64,000 bases of DNA from Corella eumyota (taxonomy: Eukaryota; Chordata; Ascidiacea; Phlebobranchia; Corellidae). Made by a program: the position numbers and the translations under genes. The notes beneath the pieces are model-generated. The model saw nothing but the letters and a program-made list of their open reading frames with translations, was not told where the DNA came from and ran no database searches. Of this stretch, positions 38,301-53,300 are shown one piece after another. Location: positions 20,832,001 to 20,896,000 of the forward strand of contig OY720098.1 of assembly GCA_963082875.1 (NCBI GenBank), in the 5' to 3' direction. Each line of letters starts with the position of its first letter. Positions within the stretch are counted from its first letter, which is position 1.

Positions 38301-41300
38301 GACAAATAAATAGCTATTTTCATTTAAAAAGCAACATCACTGCTGCAAAAGTTGTGCATAGAATTCAAACAAAACTTGACTTGAAGGGAAACTTTTGTGT
38401 ACTTGAAGTTCCTTTAGTATGTATTCTTTTTTTAAATTGAATCATAAAATGTTCATATGTTTTTGTGTAAATAGATAAACAAACGGTAGTAATATGATTA
38501 TTAATGTTACAGGATATGGAATCAAAGGACCATGGTTACACTCTTAAGACGATTACAGAAAAACTTGTTTCAACTACAAAAAAGTTAAAGGAAGTTTCTC
38601 CTGCAATGTCAAATGCCTTAGAAACATTTTTACAAGAAAAAGAACTGCTTAATTGGCTACGAGAGAACATGAAAAGTAAAGTATAATTTTCTTTAAATAG
38701 AATAAACCCAGAAAATATTTAAAAATATCAGTTCGTTATTAAGAATTAAATGTTCAAACTTAATTAATATGGTTGAAGTAAGTTGTTATAATGTTCAGCA
38801 ATAAATGAGGTAAAAGTCTTGAGTGATCTTGCCATGATATCAGCCGGGCAAATTCCAATGCAAGTTGATCGAGTTTCTTGTTTTTCTTCTGCTGTGATGG
38901 GATTTGCTCCTCTTATATTTGATCTTCCACAAACAGCAGGGTTTAATGATCTTATAAGTGTTTGTGAAGATATTTGGAAAAACATTCAACAAGATCCTGA
39001 CCTACTAAATAAATGGGTACATTTACATTTTTGAAGTGATTTTTGATAAATTGTTATAACATGTCCATTTTACACACATTACCTACTTAATATGTTAGAT
39101 ACTACATAAATATTATAAAAAGTGTAATAAGTTAAAGGTTTTTTTTTATATTAATTTGTTCAAAGGTTGCAACAGGAAAAGAATTGGAATGGCTTCGTGG
39201 AGTCAAAGACTTGCATGGATCTGTGGAAAAATCTTCTTTAACAAGAGCTCAAAAAATTAACACAAATGGAGTTTATAAAATTGGGGAAGAAACTGATTTA
39301 ACGCCAACTGTTGAGAACTCAATGAAATTATTTTTTAATAAACATGAAAGGGAAGAAATTAAAAAGAATGACAATCAAAAAGGTTTAAAAGTTTTTAATG
39401 TAACAATTACAAAAAAATCATTTAATATAAGGTGTACATACAAATTGTTGATTATGTGTGAACAATAGATTTTATGCCTAATGTTAAAGGATGTATTAAA
39501 ACACTATGTTAAGTTATGTACATATAACAATAGCAAATCTTTTAGATCCTAAGGAGATGTCATTGAGTGACTTACGGGATTTGCAATCAAGGCTAATGCT
39601 GATAGCTGGAGAGGCTAAAAAGGGAAAACAAGATGTTGATGTTTTTATTAAAATGCTTTCAAGTGTTGAGAACCTCACAAAAGCTTACGTTAAACTTAAA
39701 TCTTCTGGTTGTTTGTTGTTTCAAAACTGGTCTGCAACTGTTGTGTAAGTTTTTATATGTTTACAAATACTTACAACACTACTTTTTGTTGTTGTTTGTA
39801 AACACTTTGTTTAAATGTCAATTATGTTTATCAGCTGTTCGGATACAACAAGTGGTGAACATCAAACTTTATCAGTTTATTTTGACTCTGAAAGTCCTGC
39901 AATCACATCAAGAGAAAATGCCTTAGAAGAAGTTGTACAGTTGACTAAGGTTCTTAATGATGCACATGACAAGTATGTTTATTTTTAGTTTTTTTACTGT
40001 CTTTTAAAACATCTATTACTATACAATAAACTATAATAAAAAAAATATTGATTTTTTATTTTGTCCTCTGCAGTCTGCAATTACTATTCCTCCAAAATTT
40101 TTTTAGTTTATATTTAATGGTGCATAATAAAAATATATGTTTTAATAATCAATTTATATACGACCCAGTAAAACATTTTGTACTATACTTTGGCAATTAA
40201 TTTAAGGGAAATGCTTTGTTATTAGAGCACGTATTTAACATGTTGCTGTATTACATTACCAATTTTTAGGTGGATGGACTATTTAAATACCAAAAGAACA
40301 GAACATTATCATTTAAACCATTACAACATTCACCAATTAACTTACTTGTGCAAACAATTGGCAAAATGTGATGAATATGGTGAGCTACCTGACCAAGCTT
40401 ATGTTTTGCTTTCTTCTGTAAAGAAATATGTGGACTTTGATGAAATAGTTGAAACTTTAGACGAAGTTACACGAATAACAGATATTGATAGTGAAATGAT
40501 TGAAGTTGAAGGTACATACATATTTAATTAATTTCAACCAATAGTTCCTGAATCAACCTTAAAAAAAATATTAATGATATGTGTTCCTGGTTAAACTGTT
40601 TAAGTAAAATTTATTGATGTTTTTGGGTTCTATTTAAAGGAGTAAATGAAGTATCAACAATTGAAAAGAAGCGAAAAGTTGTTCGTCAATTAATTCAACA
40701 AGATGTTCAGGGAAATATTGCTAAGGCAGCTGTGCAGAAACAATCATCTAGAAATTTGGACTTGGATGAATGTTTCATGATGTCATTGGAAATGGAATAT
40801 GAACCTGATGAAGTTAATAAATACGAGCGCTTGTTTGATCAAGAAGCAGGTTTGCTTGACTTGATCTTTTTTATATTGTTTTGTATAATTGGACAGTTTA
40901 CTAAAGATAGCCAACCTTATTTGATTTAAAACATTTAATTGTGTTTATTTTTTTAAATATTTTTATATTAAATAAAGTTTTGTTTTAAATATCAGGTAAC
41001 ATACATTTGTATTAAAAAAATTAGTATTTGTTTATTAATTGTAGAATAAACATTTGCTGTTAAAAAACATAATTAATGTAGGCTGTTTTGTAGTTGTCAA
41101 TTACCCTTTACTTGTTTAATATTTTACAGGGTTTGAATCAAACACTAATAGAATAAATGTTATGCAAGATATTGTTAATGATCGCCTCAACCTTTCCTTA
41201 AACGAAATTGTTGAAAAAATTCAATCAGATTATAAAGAAGGAACCCTTGGATCCACAATTACCACCATCTGTGAAAGATATCTTAATGATACTGCTGTAA

Positions 41301-44300
41301 GTTATATAAAGTTTTATGTAAGAAAAATAATTATAACTTATTTTATGGTATGTAAACATTTTTTTTTCTAAACATACCAACATATGTATAGAATAAAAAT
41401 TAAAATTATAAGAAAAAACTTATTGTTGTCATGTAGGTAACATCTTTGAAAGACTCAGTAAGTCTTGAACATTTGGGAAAGTTTATGTCAATGTTAAGTG
41501 ATTCAGTACCACCTAATCAAATGGTAAAAAGGGGTTGGCCCGATCACTTTATTGCTGGAAAACCTAACCTGGTTCTTTGTCCTGAAGCTGACATATGGAG
41601 ATCTATATTGTCAATATATTGCCATTCACCTGAATGTGAACTACCTTCTACTATAGAAGTTTTAGTTTGTACTGAAAATACTTCATCAGAAGAAGTAGAG
41701 TTGTTATTACGAAGAGCAATGTGTACAGCAGAAAACAGTGGTATTGTTTTAACACATTTCTTGTATTCGATAAATATGTATTTAACTGGTTAAACAAAAA
41801 TATTTAATTTTACCAGTTTATTCTAATTTTACCTATTTTTAATTAGTTTTATTGTACATTATATAAAGTTTAGCCTTTTTATGTGTATTTAACAATTTAC
41901 TACTATTATAGTTTAATAAATTTACCTTCCAGAGGGTAATGTGTTTTGTCTGGCATGTGCTGATCAACTTAAATTTAATGTTGCGCATGACACTGAGAAA
42001 ATATTTCAACAACTTTCACAAAGTAGAGATAAAAATTCTGAATATCGTTTGATCATAATTACAACTTCAACACAGCATTACACTACTTGTTGTTTTGATG
42101 AGGTAAATAAAAATGTAATATTTTGTTAATAATGGATTTACAATTTCAAAAAATATTAGGTAAAATTATTTTTTTAAAGTTTCAAGTGGACAAATCTTTC
42201 ATTAAAGTTGAAAATGAGATCAAAGAATATCTTGCAAAACATCTTACTGCTAAACATGTTAAGGAAAGTGCATCTTGTGTGGATCCTGACCAAAGTATTG
42301 TCAGAGTTGTTACATCTGATGCTGCTGGAATGGGTTCGTTTCATGAATTTTTGATAATTTTTCAAAAAGTGTCAATTAATAACCATGTAACCATAGGATA
42401 GCTTGCTTACTTTACTTACCACTTGTTTATAACTGGGTAGGTTATGTATTGGTGTATTTGTTACAACTTTCGCACCATTTCAACATAAAAATTCAAATAT
42501 TTAAAAATCCGTATGTCACAAAGAATATTAATGTTTTGAACTTCTGTGCTTGTTTAGGTAAATCTTTGTATATAACTCGGTGTCGAGAAAATCTTGAAAG
42601 AATGAGCGAAAATAAGTTTGTTTGGAATTCTTCAATTGTTCGATTTCTTGAGAAATCTGTTGATACAAACGAAGTGATAAACAGTTTACTTCATGAAAAT
42701 GCTGACATAATTAATTCTGAGCCTCATTTTATTCATCTTGATATTACTCCATCGGTAAATTAGTTTAAAAAAATGTTTTCTTTATTTTGGTTTAAGCAAC
42801 AAATTAAACCTGTATTTTATTTTTTTATTTGTTGTGTTGCAAAGCTTTTATTATTAACATATTTTTACAATATCAACTCTTATTTTTTTCTTATAAATGC
42901 TTTTTTTAAGGTTCAATCTGGAGTTTACCCATTTTTATTCAATCTTGTATTTCTTGGCTCTGTGCAAAACAGTAAAGGAGTAATTTGGAAACGTGAACCT
43001 TTTCATTTTTATGCAATTGAATATACACTTCCAGAAACAAAAGTATGTTTATAAATATTGTAATGAGTTTTTTTCAATAAAAGAAAATATAAATTACGAT
43101 TAACATTGCTTTTAAAGGTTTTATCATCTTTTCTTGGCCTTCTAAATCTTCTTCCTAATATTTCATGTTTGTCACCAACCGAAGTTTGTGAGATCCTTGA
43201 AGATAAATCCCCAATTCCACCAAATGTTAATCTTATGGACACCGATATGCTTAAAAATGAAGTATATCAAAGGCCATTTCAATATCTTTTAAGATATACA
43301 AATGATCAGGATCTTTATAAATTTACATATAAAACTCCTATACTAAATGCTTTAGAATGTCTCCAAACCTTACTTAAGTATTGCAGTGTTGAGAAACCTT
43401 CTTGGTCAGAACTCGGTCATTTTACAAGATTTTTAAATGTCCAGCTATCTGATTGCGAAAAATCTGTATTTTGTGATCCTAGTTTAACAGGAGAAGATAG
43501 TGGGTTAAAGGAATTTAAAAAGTTTGTTGTTCGTTTTATGATTAGGATGTCCCAAGATTTTTCTACACCTTCGATTAATAAAATGGGTGAACTTGACGAA
43601 AATCAGAATGGAGAAGTTTTTGAACTTCATCAATTAAGAAGATCATGGGAAAGCAACCCTCATCCATATTTATTCTTCAACCATGATCGAGTCTCTATGT
43701 CCTTTGTTCATTTTCACATCAATCGCAATGGTAACCTTTGTCATCCTAAGACTAAGCAAGTAATTGAGAATAATGTTATGAGTAAAAATTTAGTTTTAGG
43801 TTTAAATGTACAACGGGTAAAGTTACAACAAGATTTTGATCTTATATCTCGAAATGAAAAGCTACAAACACTTTGCCAAGTTTTTGGTGTTGAAAATGTT
43901 TTTGATCCAGACCCAACTTATGAACTTACAACTGACAATGTTCTTAAAATGTTGGCCATTCATATGAGGTTTCGATGTGGTATTCCTGTGATTGTTATGG
44001 GAGAAACAGGTTGTGGTAAGACAAGGATGATTGAGTTTATGTGCCGGTTAAAAGCTGGAGGAAACAAGGAAATAAGAAATATGATGATTGTCAAAGTGCA
44101 TGGTGGAATTACAGTTTCTATTATTCAAGACAAAGTTAGAGATGCCATTAAAATGGCTAAAATCAACAGTGCCGATGGAAAAGTTGAAACAATCTTGTTC
44201 TTAGATGAAGCAAACACAACAGAAGCAATTTATGCTATTAAAGAAGTTGTCTGTGATGGAAGTGTTAACGGAGTAGAATTTAAAGATGTTGGTTTAAGAA

Positions 44301-47300
44301 TTGTTGCTGCTTGCAATCCTTATAGAAAACATTCAGATGAAGTTATTAAGAGTATGGAAAAATCAGGACTTGGATTTAATGTTAAAGCTGAAGACACTAA
44401 GGATAGGTTTGGTGGTATACCAATGAGACATCTTGTTTATCGAGTTATTTCCCTTCCCCCAAGCATGTTGCCATTGGTTTGGGACTTTGGTCAACTTAGT
44501 AATGAAGCTGAAGGAATTTACATTAGACAAATGGTTTTAAAATTGCAATATGAAGTAAATGCTTGTGAAGATTTGCCAGATTTAGATCCAAATATGAATG
44601 AAGTTATCGCAAAATCTTTGTTAACATCTCAAGATTACATGAGAAATCTCAAGGATCTGTCAAGTTTTGTAAGTTTAAGAGATGTGGAAAGGACAATTCA
44701 AAGTTTCAAATGGTTTTATCATCATTTGGAATACCTTAATCCTATGATTAATGAGGTAAAAAGAGCAGATAGAAGAAAACAAAACCGAAACTTTGAAGTG
44801 GATCATGCTTACAGGGCTTTAATTTTGTCATTAGGGATGTGTTATCATGCTACCTTAGAGGATAGAATGAAGTACAGACAAGTTATTACACAAGCTATTT
44901 CTAATGCACATACAACACTAGATGAAGAAGATTTTTTAATGGAAATAATTGCTTGTCAAAATGTTTTTATTGATTCTGTGGATTTGGAAAAAAATATTGC
45001 TCGAAATGAAGCCTTAAGAGAAAATGTATTTATGATAGTTGTTTGTGCTGAAATGAGAATTCCTTTGTTTTTAGTTGGCAAGCCTGGAAGTTCAAAATCA
45101 CTTGCAAAAACAGTTGCAACAGATGCAATGAGGGGGCAAACATCTAACAATGAATTATTTAAAAGATTAAAGCAAATTCAAGTGCTTTCATTTCAATGCA
45201 GTCCCGTATCTGATGCAGTTGGTATTGAAACAGTTTTTAGTCAATGTGCTCAACTACAAAAAAATCAGGACTTGAACAAATATGTTGCTGTTGTTGTTTT
45301 GGATGAGATAGGTCTTGCTGAAGATTCTCCCAAAATGCCTTTAAAAGTTTTGCATCCTTTGCTTGAAGCTGGTTCAACTCAGTCAAGCAATATTGAAACT
45401 GAAGCCTACAACAAAGTCGGATTTGTTGGAATTTCAAACTGGTCTCTGGATCCTGCTAAAATGAATCGAGGAATATTTGTTACAAGAGGTAAACCTTCTA
45501 GAGATGATCTACATAAAACAGCTAAGGGGATTTTTGAATCTAATGAAAAAAAAATTCAATTGGTTGAAGAAATGATTAAATCAGTTACGAATGCATATCT
45601 TGAGATATATGAAAACCAAGACAAAGAATTTTTTGGATTAAGAGATTATTATGCTTTGCTAAAAATGATGTTTTCTTTAATCTCTAAAGATAATGAAATT
45701 GAATCATATCAAAAAATTGGAACATTAGTTTTGCGTAACTTTAGTGGGCATCACACTAACCCTTTAACTGTGTTTAGAAACCATTTATTAAATGATTTCG
45801 ATTGTACATATAATATTAACATATCTGTTATAGATCTTATAAAACAAAATTTGGATTTGGAATATGAAAGTAGATTTCTTCTTTTGTTAACCAATCAATA
45901 TGCTGCAATTAGTTTACTTAATAAGGTAATGGATGGAAAAGATTATGTTGTAATATTTGGATCAAGCTTTCCACGAGATTGTGACTATACTGAAATTTGT
46001 CGAAATATCAACCGAATTAAAATGTGCATGGAATCAGGAAAGCCTGTTGTTTTACTTAACTTGCAAGATTTGTACGAGTCTTTGTACGATGCTCTTAACC
46101 AGCATTATGTTACTTTTGCTGGACAACGTTATGTTGATTTGGGTTTGGGTGGCCATCGAGTAAAATGTAGGATTGCTGAAGATTTCCGACTTATCGTAAT
46201 TGAAGAAAAAGAAGTTGTATACAAAGAATTTCCCATTCCACTTATAAATCGCCTGGAAAAACATATATTTGAAATGAGTTCTGTTCTTACACCAGAACAA
46301 GAAACCTTGGTGAACATGTTAAAGGAATGGGTAAGTAGGTTTAGTCAGATGAAAGACAAGTTAAATAAAAAGGTATTTGCGATTGAAGACACATTTGCTG
46401 GCTATCAAAATGAAACTGTTGCATCTGCAATACTCAAATGTGCCGATCAACATACAGATGAACTGGAAAAACAATCCAAGTTAGTTTTACTTCAGTCTGC
46501 TTCTTATGATGGAGTTTGTCGTCTTTCAAAATCAAGATTAGGAATGGAAATTGATAAAATCAAAAACATATACTTCAACATTCAACATCATGATAATCTT
46601 GTTAATTTGTTAAAACATGAGCTATTAAAAGATACAACCACAGTTGATTACATGTCTGTCTTCGAGATCACCTCATTTTCCCACATCCTTAACGACCAAG
46701 ACCGCAAAAACTTAGAATCTCTGTTAAATTTGCCTAGCAACCATGTTATGTTAATTAACTTACAACAATTTCAAACTGAACAGGAATACTCTGGAAGACT
46801 GGATGATTTCTTTAATTTTTCTGTACTAAATGAAAATCCTGAAATATCAAAACAAGAAACACCTTATGTTTTATTAATTCAATGTACAAACGCCCAAGAA
46901 AACAGCAATTTAATATCTTGTGCAAAATACTCAGCACTTGATAAAATCAAATCCATTAAAAACCAAGTCTCAGAATTTTCCTTAAGAATCCTAATTTGCT
47001 TTTTGTTTACTTTGGAAAGACATTCAGATATGAAAAAAGTACGAAAATCTTTTACAAGTTTCCATAGCCAAGATTGCACTTCAATATTTGTTGATGAACT
47101 TCAAACATCAAAAAATAATATTGGATCAGTTAGTTCTTTGCAAAACAAAACAATTCTACAAGTAATTGATGAAAGTTTACAAAAGATAAATGAAGATCAA
47201 AAAGAAGAAAACTGCCAGTTGGATTTAAATGCTCTAATTCGACAATGTACTCCAGAATCAGTCAGCAAACTAATCAACAAAACTAAAGATTTAAGTCGAA

Positions 47301-50300
47301 ATAGAGTTAAGATTTTTTTTGATGTTTGTTTTAACAATGAAAATATTTCCAATGAATTCTTTGGTATTCTTTTAAACAGAATTCTTTTACTTCTTGAAGA
47401 AAGAGAAACGTCTTTTGGTACAGAAGAAAGCTGGGTTGTTACTGAAGCTTGCTCACCACAAGCCTTGCAAGAAGGTGGAACTTTCACTAATACCCTTTGG
47501 TTAAAGTTAAGAAAAGTCACTGCTATAGTGCTGGCCAAAATTATAAGTGTGGTCGATGTGGACAACAATCTAAATATTCTTATTGAATCAAAGAGCAACC
47601 ATATACTAGAATTATGGCTCACAATTTTTAGTTCAGTTCATTATTGTAAAATTATGTTAGAAGCCAATTTTGTTGGAGCACAATTTATAATTGAAAATAA
47701 GGCAAAATTTACCAACAAGTTTCCATTTAGTCGTATGATTCTAGATTTTTTATACAGGCAATGGTCTCTTGCATCAGTTGGTTACTTGGATAATGCAACA
47801 TGCAAAAATGATTTGTTTTTTAACCGAATTGAAAAGGCAAGAATTCATGGATTTCTTGTGAAAGCAGTATCTCATAATGCAAGGGAGGTATTAGAATTGT
47901 TTGTTCATGACCTGGTTCATCTTTATTACAAATCACAAACGGAAGACACAAATTATGAAATGGAGTTTCAGGCTGTTCAAGATTCACTGATATCATTCTT
48001 TAATGTTAAAAGAAGGATTAGTATCACTCACAAAAACCCATTGGTTGAAGTGTTTGTATTGTTTATGAGCATTCACATGGAACTGATTCAATTTTCTGAA
48101 GTGGTTGCTTCTTGTTCTGATATTCTGGTTTTTAGGGGAGATTGGGTGGATCAACAGGAACTTAACACTAGCTTCATGTTACACGCTTTAGCATTTTCAT
48201 CAATGGTTTCCCTCATCACAGAACAAGCCTCTGGCATAGACAAGGTTGACACTTGTCAGTTATGGAAATCTAGAGTACTTAAAGTAAAGCAAGTCTCGGA
48301 CAAAATTATTGCAAGTGGCCAAGTGTCAGAGGATATCCAAACTACTTGGAAACATCTTGTGTTTGTAGATTTGTTTATAGATCAACTTATACCAACTTCA
48401 AATACCAACAGTCAACAATATCTGTCTACCTTAGCACCACTGGCAAAAAGGTTATGGAAGGGAGCCAGCACTGGTTCAGACATGTCGGGAGTGAGATTTT
48501 TGAAAATAATTACAACTACCCTTCAAGGTTGCACAAAAGATGTTAGATTGAAAATTTTGTGTAACTGGGAAGATTTAAAATGCAAGTCCTGCAAAGCAGA
48601 TAAAGTAGTCACACCTGTTATGTTTCCATGTGGTCATTTTATTTGCCAGAAATGTGTTCCTGTTAATGAGGATGTAATAAACTGTCCCAGGTGTAGAAGG
48701 TCAAATCTTCAGGATCTAACACCCATTCAATTAAACAAAGAGCAAACAAAAGAGTATGAAAGTTTTAAGAACTCATGTACAAGTTTCTTTTTAGAATATC
48801 TTTCTACATTTTGCTTTCCTACAGAAAATAAGCATGATGTTAATTTGAAACCTTTAGATCAAAAAGTGTTTGAAATTTTGGAAAACTTAGTCATTTGCGA
48901 CAAAAAAACAAAAATTATCTCTCCACTTCAAAGTAATTTTGATGAAAGTCCAACAGCACGGTCATATATTTTACAACTTTTACTTCGTTGCAATCCTGAG
49001 CTAGTACAAACCCAACTTAATCGCCATTTTCAATCAATGGGTGATGTTCTTCAAGACAAAACTGTTTTAATGGGGGTCTACATTCAATGTATTCAAGATA
49101 AACTTTACAATGAACTTCGATTGGGCTGGAATTCTATTGAATATACTGTCAATGCTGAATTTTCTCTACATTTGTTTGAAGAATGTCAAGAACTAATAAA
49201 AAATACAAGAAATTTCAACCAAGTTCAACATCTTGATATGTGTGCAAAGTTGCAGTTTGTTACAAGAGAATGTCTTAAATGCATGAAAGCTATGGCTGAA
49301 AATAGACCGAAAAACTTTGGAGATCATCAAAACATAGAACTTTTAATAAATCGCCTCTGTATGTTTTGCAAAACTAGAAAATATCTTATTGTTCAACAAT
49401 ATTTGATTAAGTGTTTATGTCGAAGGCACGGTGTTGGTGACTTTGACTTTCTTTTAAACAATGAAAACTACAGAAAATGTCTTATTCCTGAAAATTTGCT
49501 TCCACCTGAAGATGCTGATGACTCAAATCTTTATCGACAATCTGATTTGTTTATTTTAATTGGAGATATTTATACACAAGCAAAATCACTTTTTCTTGGT
49601 ATTGCATCAGAAGATGACTTACCAGGACTTGTTCAAAAACTTATTCATTTAATTCAACAATCTAATGACAGTCTTATTCAAATTGCTCTGGCTCTATCCG
49701 CATGGTGTGTTCATGGCAATGTAACAAATCAATTAAAAATGGAAGCTAAAAATTACATTTATAATCATCTTCAATTAAACCAGCCAGGAAAAATCAACCA
49801 GCAATTATTTGAGGACATTTCAAAAGGTGAACTAAATGTTTACCAACCATTTAATGCAACTGCAAACTTACACTATAAAGTTGTTGAAGTTATTTCCATG
49901 GCAGGAATTGCCTTTCACAACAAAGACGGGTTACCAAAATTGTTCTCACAAATTATTGCAGATCCAAGCCAAATACCAAACATGTTTCTCCCTACTATGC
50001 CACAGTCCAGTTTCTTTGAAGTGAAGGATGTTTTAAAACAAGAAATCAGTCACAATGTTTCACCAAAGGCATACATGTGCCCTAATAACCATGTATATTT
50101 TATTGGTGAATGTACAAATCCGGTTCAAGCTGGAACATGCCCTGAATGTAAATGTAAGATAGGTGGCCAAAAGTATGGGTTGCTTCATGAAGGAAATAGA
50201 GTTGGTGATTTAACTGAAGCTTCTCAAGCTGGTTACCTGTTAGGAGAATCAACTCAAACAACAGTTGCACCAGAACGAAAATTGACAAAGTTATCAGTTT

Positions 50301-53300
50301 GTGCAATCAGAATATGTTTGCATGCTTCTTTGTTACTTAATGCACGACAAAACAACAACTTAAACAGGTAGTGTATCAAGTTGTTTTTTTTTTGCATTTG
50401 GCTGTAGCTTAATTTTTTGTTTAAAATGTTTTACAACTTATTCTGTTTTTAGAATTCTAAAAATAAATGGTGGTCAAGGTGAAGTTATCCAATTTTTATT
50501 AAGACATCTTGTTAAAGATTTAACCAATCTTGGAACATTTTTGGGGAAGAGTTTTGATGACACTCTTATTATTGTGCATCAAATTTTGCGTAAAATCAGA
50601 ACATCACAGGTACTAAAATTTTCTAATTGACTTTATTTTTATACAAAAAACAAACATAGTTCAAAAATGTATTTTATATCAGACAAATCCAGCAGAGAAT
50701 AACTGTTCATTGGCAAGTATGAAAAACAGAGTTATTTGGGAAGAAATGTTTCAAAAAACGTTTCTTTCATTGGTTTTTAAAGACACTGAAAAAATTATTC
50801 AAGAAAGTCAAAATGCTTTGATCAAGGCTGGAAAACTTGCTGAAGAACCTCTTCAAAGGTTTTCTGTGATTTATTTCAATATATGACCTATAAATAGTAG
50901 TTTAATTTACTAAACCAAAGGTGTCTAAAATTTTAATAGATTATCATATTTTAATAGTGCTAAACTGCATTGTCGAGCGATGTTTGAAATTTGACAAAGC
51001 TTTATTACCATTTTAAATATAGATTAGTTTTTGAGCTAAACGAAGAAGTGCCAGTAAGAGATGGAATAGTGCCCTGGGATCATCCAAACTTGTGGAAATA
51101 TAAAGTTAACATTGACATGCAACATCTTAGGCAAAAGTTGGAGGCTGTAGATGCAAAAGCTGGAGGTAAAATAATATTGGAGTTTGTTAAGTTAATGAAT
51201 ATTTAAATTTTTTTTTTTATATAATTTAATTATGTGTTATTAGGAGACGGAAGCATTTTGAAACCACTTTTGGAGATAGAAAACTTGAATTATGTTCAAT
51301 ATATTGAAGACATTGCCCATGTTCAATCAACTTTAATAACAAGGTAAAACAGGGACTAAGTAGCTAGTAAAACTTAACATTACCGTTATTTTAAGATAAT
51401 AAAAACTTTTTGCACCTTAAACATTTTAAATATTAACAGATACAATCAAAGAATAGATATGTCTGATTCTGATAAGATCACCCTTAATGACTTTTTGTTG
51501 GAAGATGAAAATTTATTACAAGCGAAATTGTACATGTACATCACCATTTGGAATCAGGTTACTATATATTTAGTAACTGTTTTTTATTAATACTTTTTGT
51601 CTTATTGTATGTTATATTTTATATTAAGTGATAACAATGACTCTATATATAATAAAACAATGTTGTATAGATTCGTCATTTGTTGGAAAAAACAGATTTG
51701 TACAACACGAACAGAGAATATTTTAGGGAAGACATGACCTTGAACAGCCCAATATCGATGTGTTTACCCAACAACAGGGGGAGGGGGTGCTGTGGTCTTG
51801 TTCTTATGGAATATTTAATTAATATTCAGAACAATCTTCTTGCAAACTGCAGAGACAACATTGTTCCTAAACCAAAGTAATCAACTGCCTAAATTCAACC
51901 TTTATATTGCAAAATGAATATGTAAAAAAATTTATTTGTGTTTTTCTTATAAATATTTGTTTTTAGGTTCGAGTTAAGTGATGTAACCCAAGTAGATAGG
52001 GAAAATTTGGTTTGTATTGAGGAAGAAAGAGATTTGATGCCGTTAGTATTAGCCAACTCTCAATATGAAGCAACTGCTGGTAACAAAGGAGTTACTGGCA
52101 TCACTTACAATGTTGGCTTGCTTGAAAAAAAGGTGTTTTTACTATTGCATTTCAAAAGCGTTTTTAATAGAGGGATTTTGGAAAATGTCTCTATCCCTTT
52201 AATAACTAAATGTTATAACTAGCTTTAAATGACCAATTTTAATTTTTTAGGTTGTGGAGAAATTTATTTTAAGAAAAGCTATCATTAACATCAAGGTAAC
52301 TGATATTTATTGACTTATTTTGTTAATTAAAAAAAATTAATAATGTAAATTAATATTTAAATTGCAAAATGTATTAAGAGCATTCCAAGGATGCAATATC
52401 CCCAAGACATGGGCTTAGGAAAGGAATGGAAAACAATAAACAGTTCAGTTAAACAGGTAACTTTGATAATTTCTAAATATACAGTAAGGGTCGCCTGCTG
52501 CCTTTTTAGAATTTTGGTTTCATCACTCACTTAAAGTTGATACAGTTTTACGTAAACGATTTGTATGATTGTCATATCACCCCAAATAACTTCCAATACT
52601 TCGTATACAGGTTCCATTACCACAAAGAATGTGTACCATGATTGACGAAAATGCTGAAAAGGGAAGAACTGCTGACATTTGTGAGGCTGTCAGAACACTA
52701 ACTTTGGTAATTCAGTTTCTGGCAAAGGTTAGTTATTGTTTTACAAGATCTATTTCTCATTTAATGTAATATATTAATATAGTTAGTTTGATGTTAATAA
52801 AAGACTTAGTTTAACTTTTTTAAAGTCATACTTGATTTATAATCAATTATCTGCATTAATTTTTAATTGACTAGTTTTTATTGGAAAATATAAATCAAAT
52901 TTTTATCTTAAAGCTTGGTGGTGAACCAGGTCAGGGAATTTGTGATTATGCAGAGAAAGACATCATGCTTCCAGTTGATGAAACAAACAACATTTTTATC
53001 CCAAAAACTGCACAAATCAAACATTGTTTGTCGTTGTTTGAACGACTTTCGTGCCACAGAGCACTAAGATCGTTTAGAAATGGGCAGAATCCATTTGAGA
53101 ATATTTTGGCAGAAAGTAATATTTTTTATGCTATAAACTTTGTTAATATTTATAAAAAAATTTTAGGATATAAAACGTATTCCATTTAACATGTTACAAA
53201 GGTTTTTAAATGGAACTTTAACTGGGTTTTTAGAGTTCGAAAGTCAAAGTTAAAAAATGTTATTAAATATTTTTCTATGCATATTTAAACTTAATCTTAT

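Larger units (their letters stand above)
43118..50367 (+). other. Giant exon of copy C (AAA3, AAA4, hinge, RING, shell, RZ)
   Basis: A 7250-nt uninterrupted exon, ending in phase 2 at a consensus donor, encodes about 2416 residues. Copy A has the same exon at least from base 1 to 6136. The rest of the gene averages only about 140 nt per exon. Order inside: AAA3 Walker A/B, AAA4 Walker A/B, helical hinge, RING, shell, RZ finger. Confidence 0.93.
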
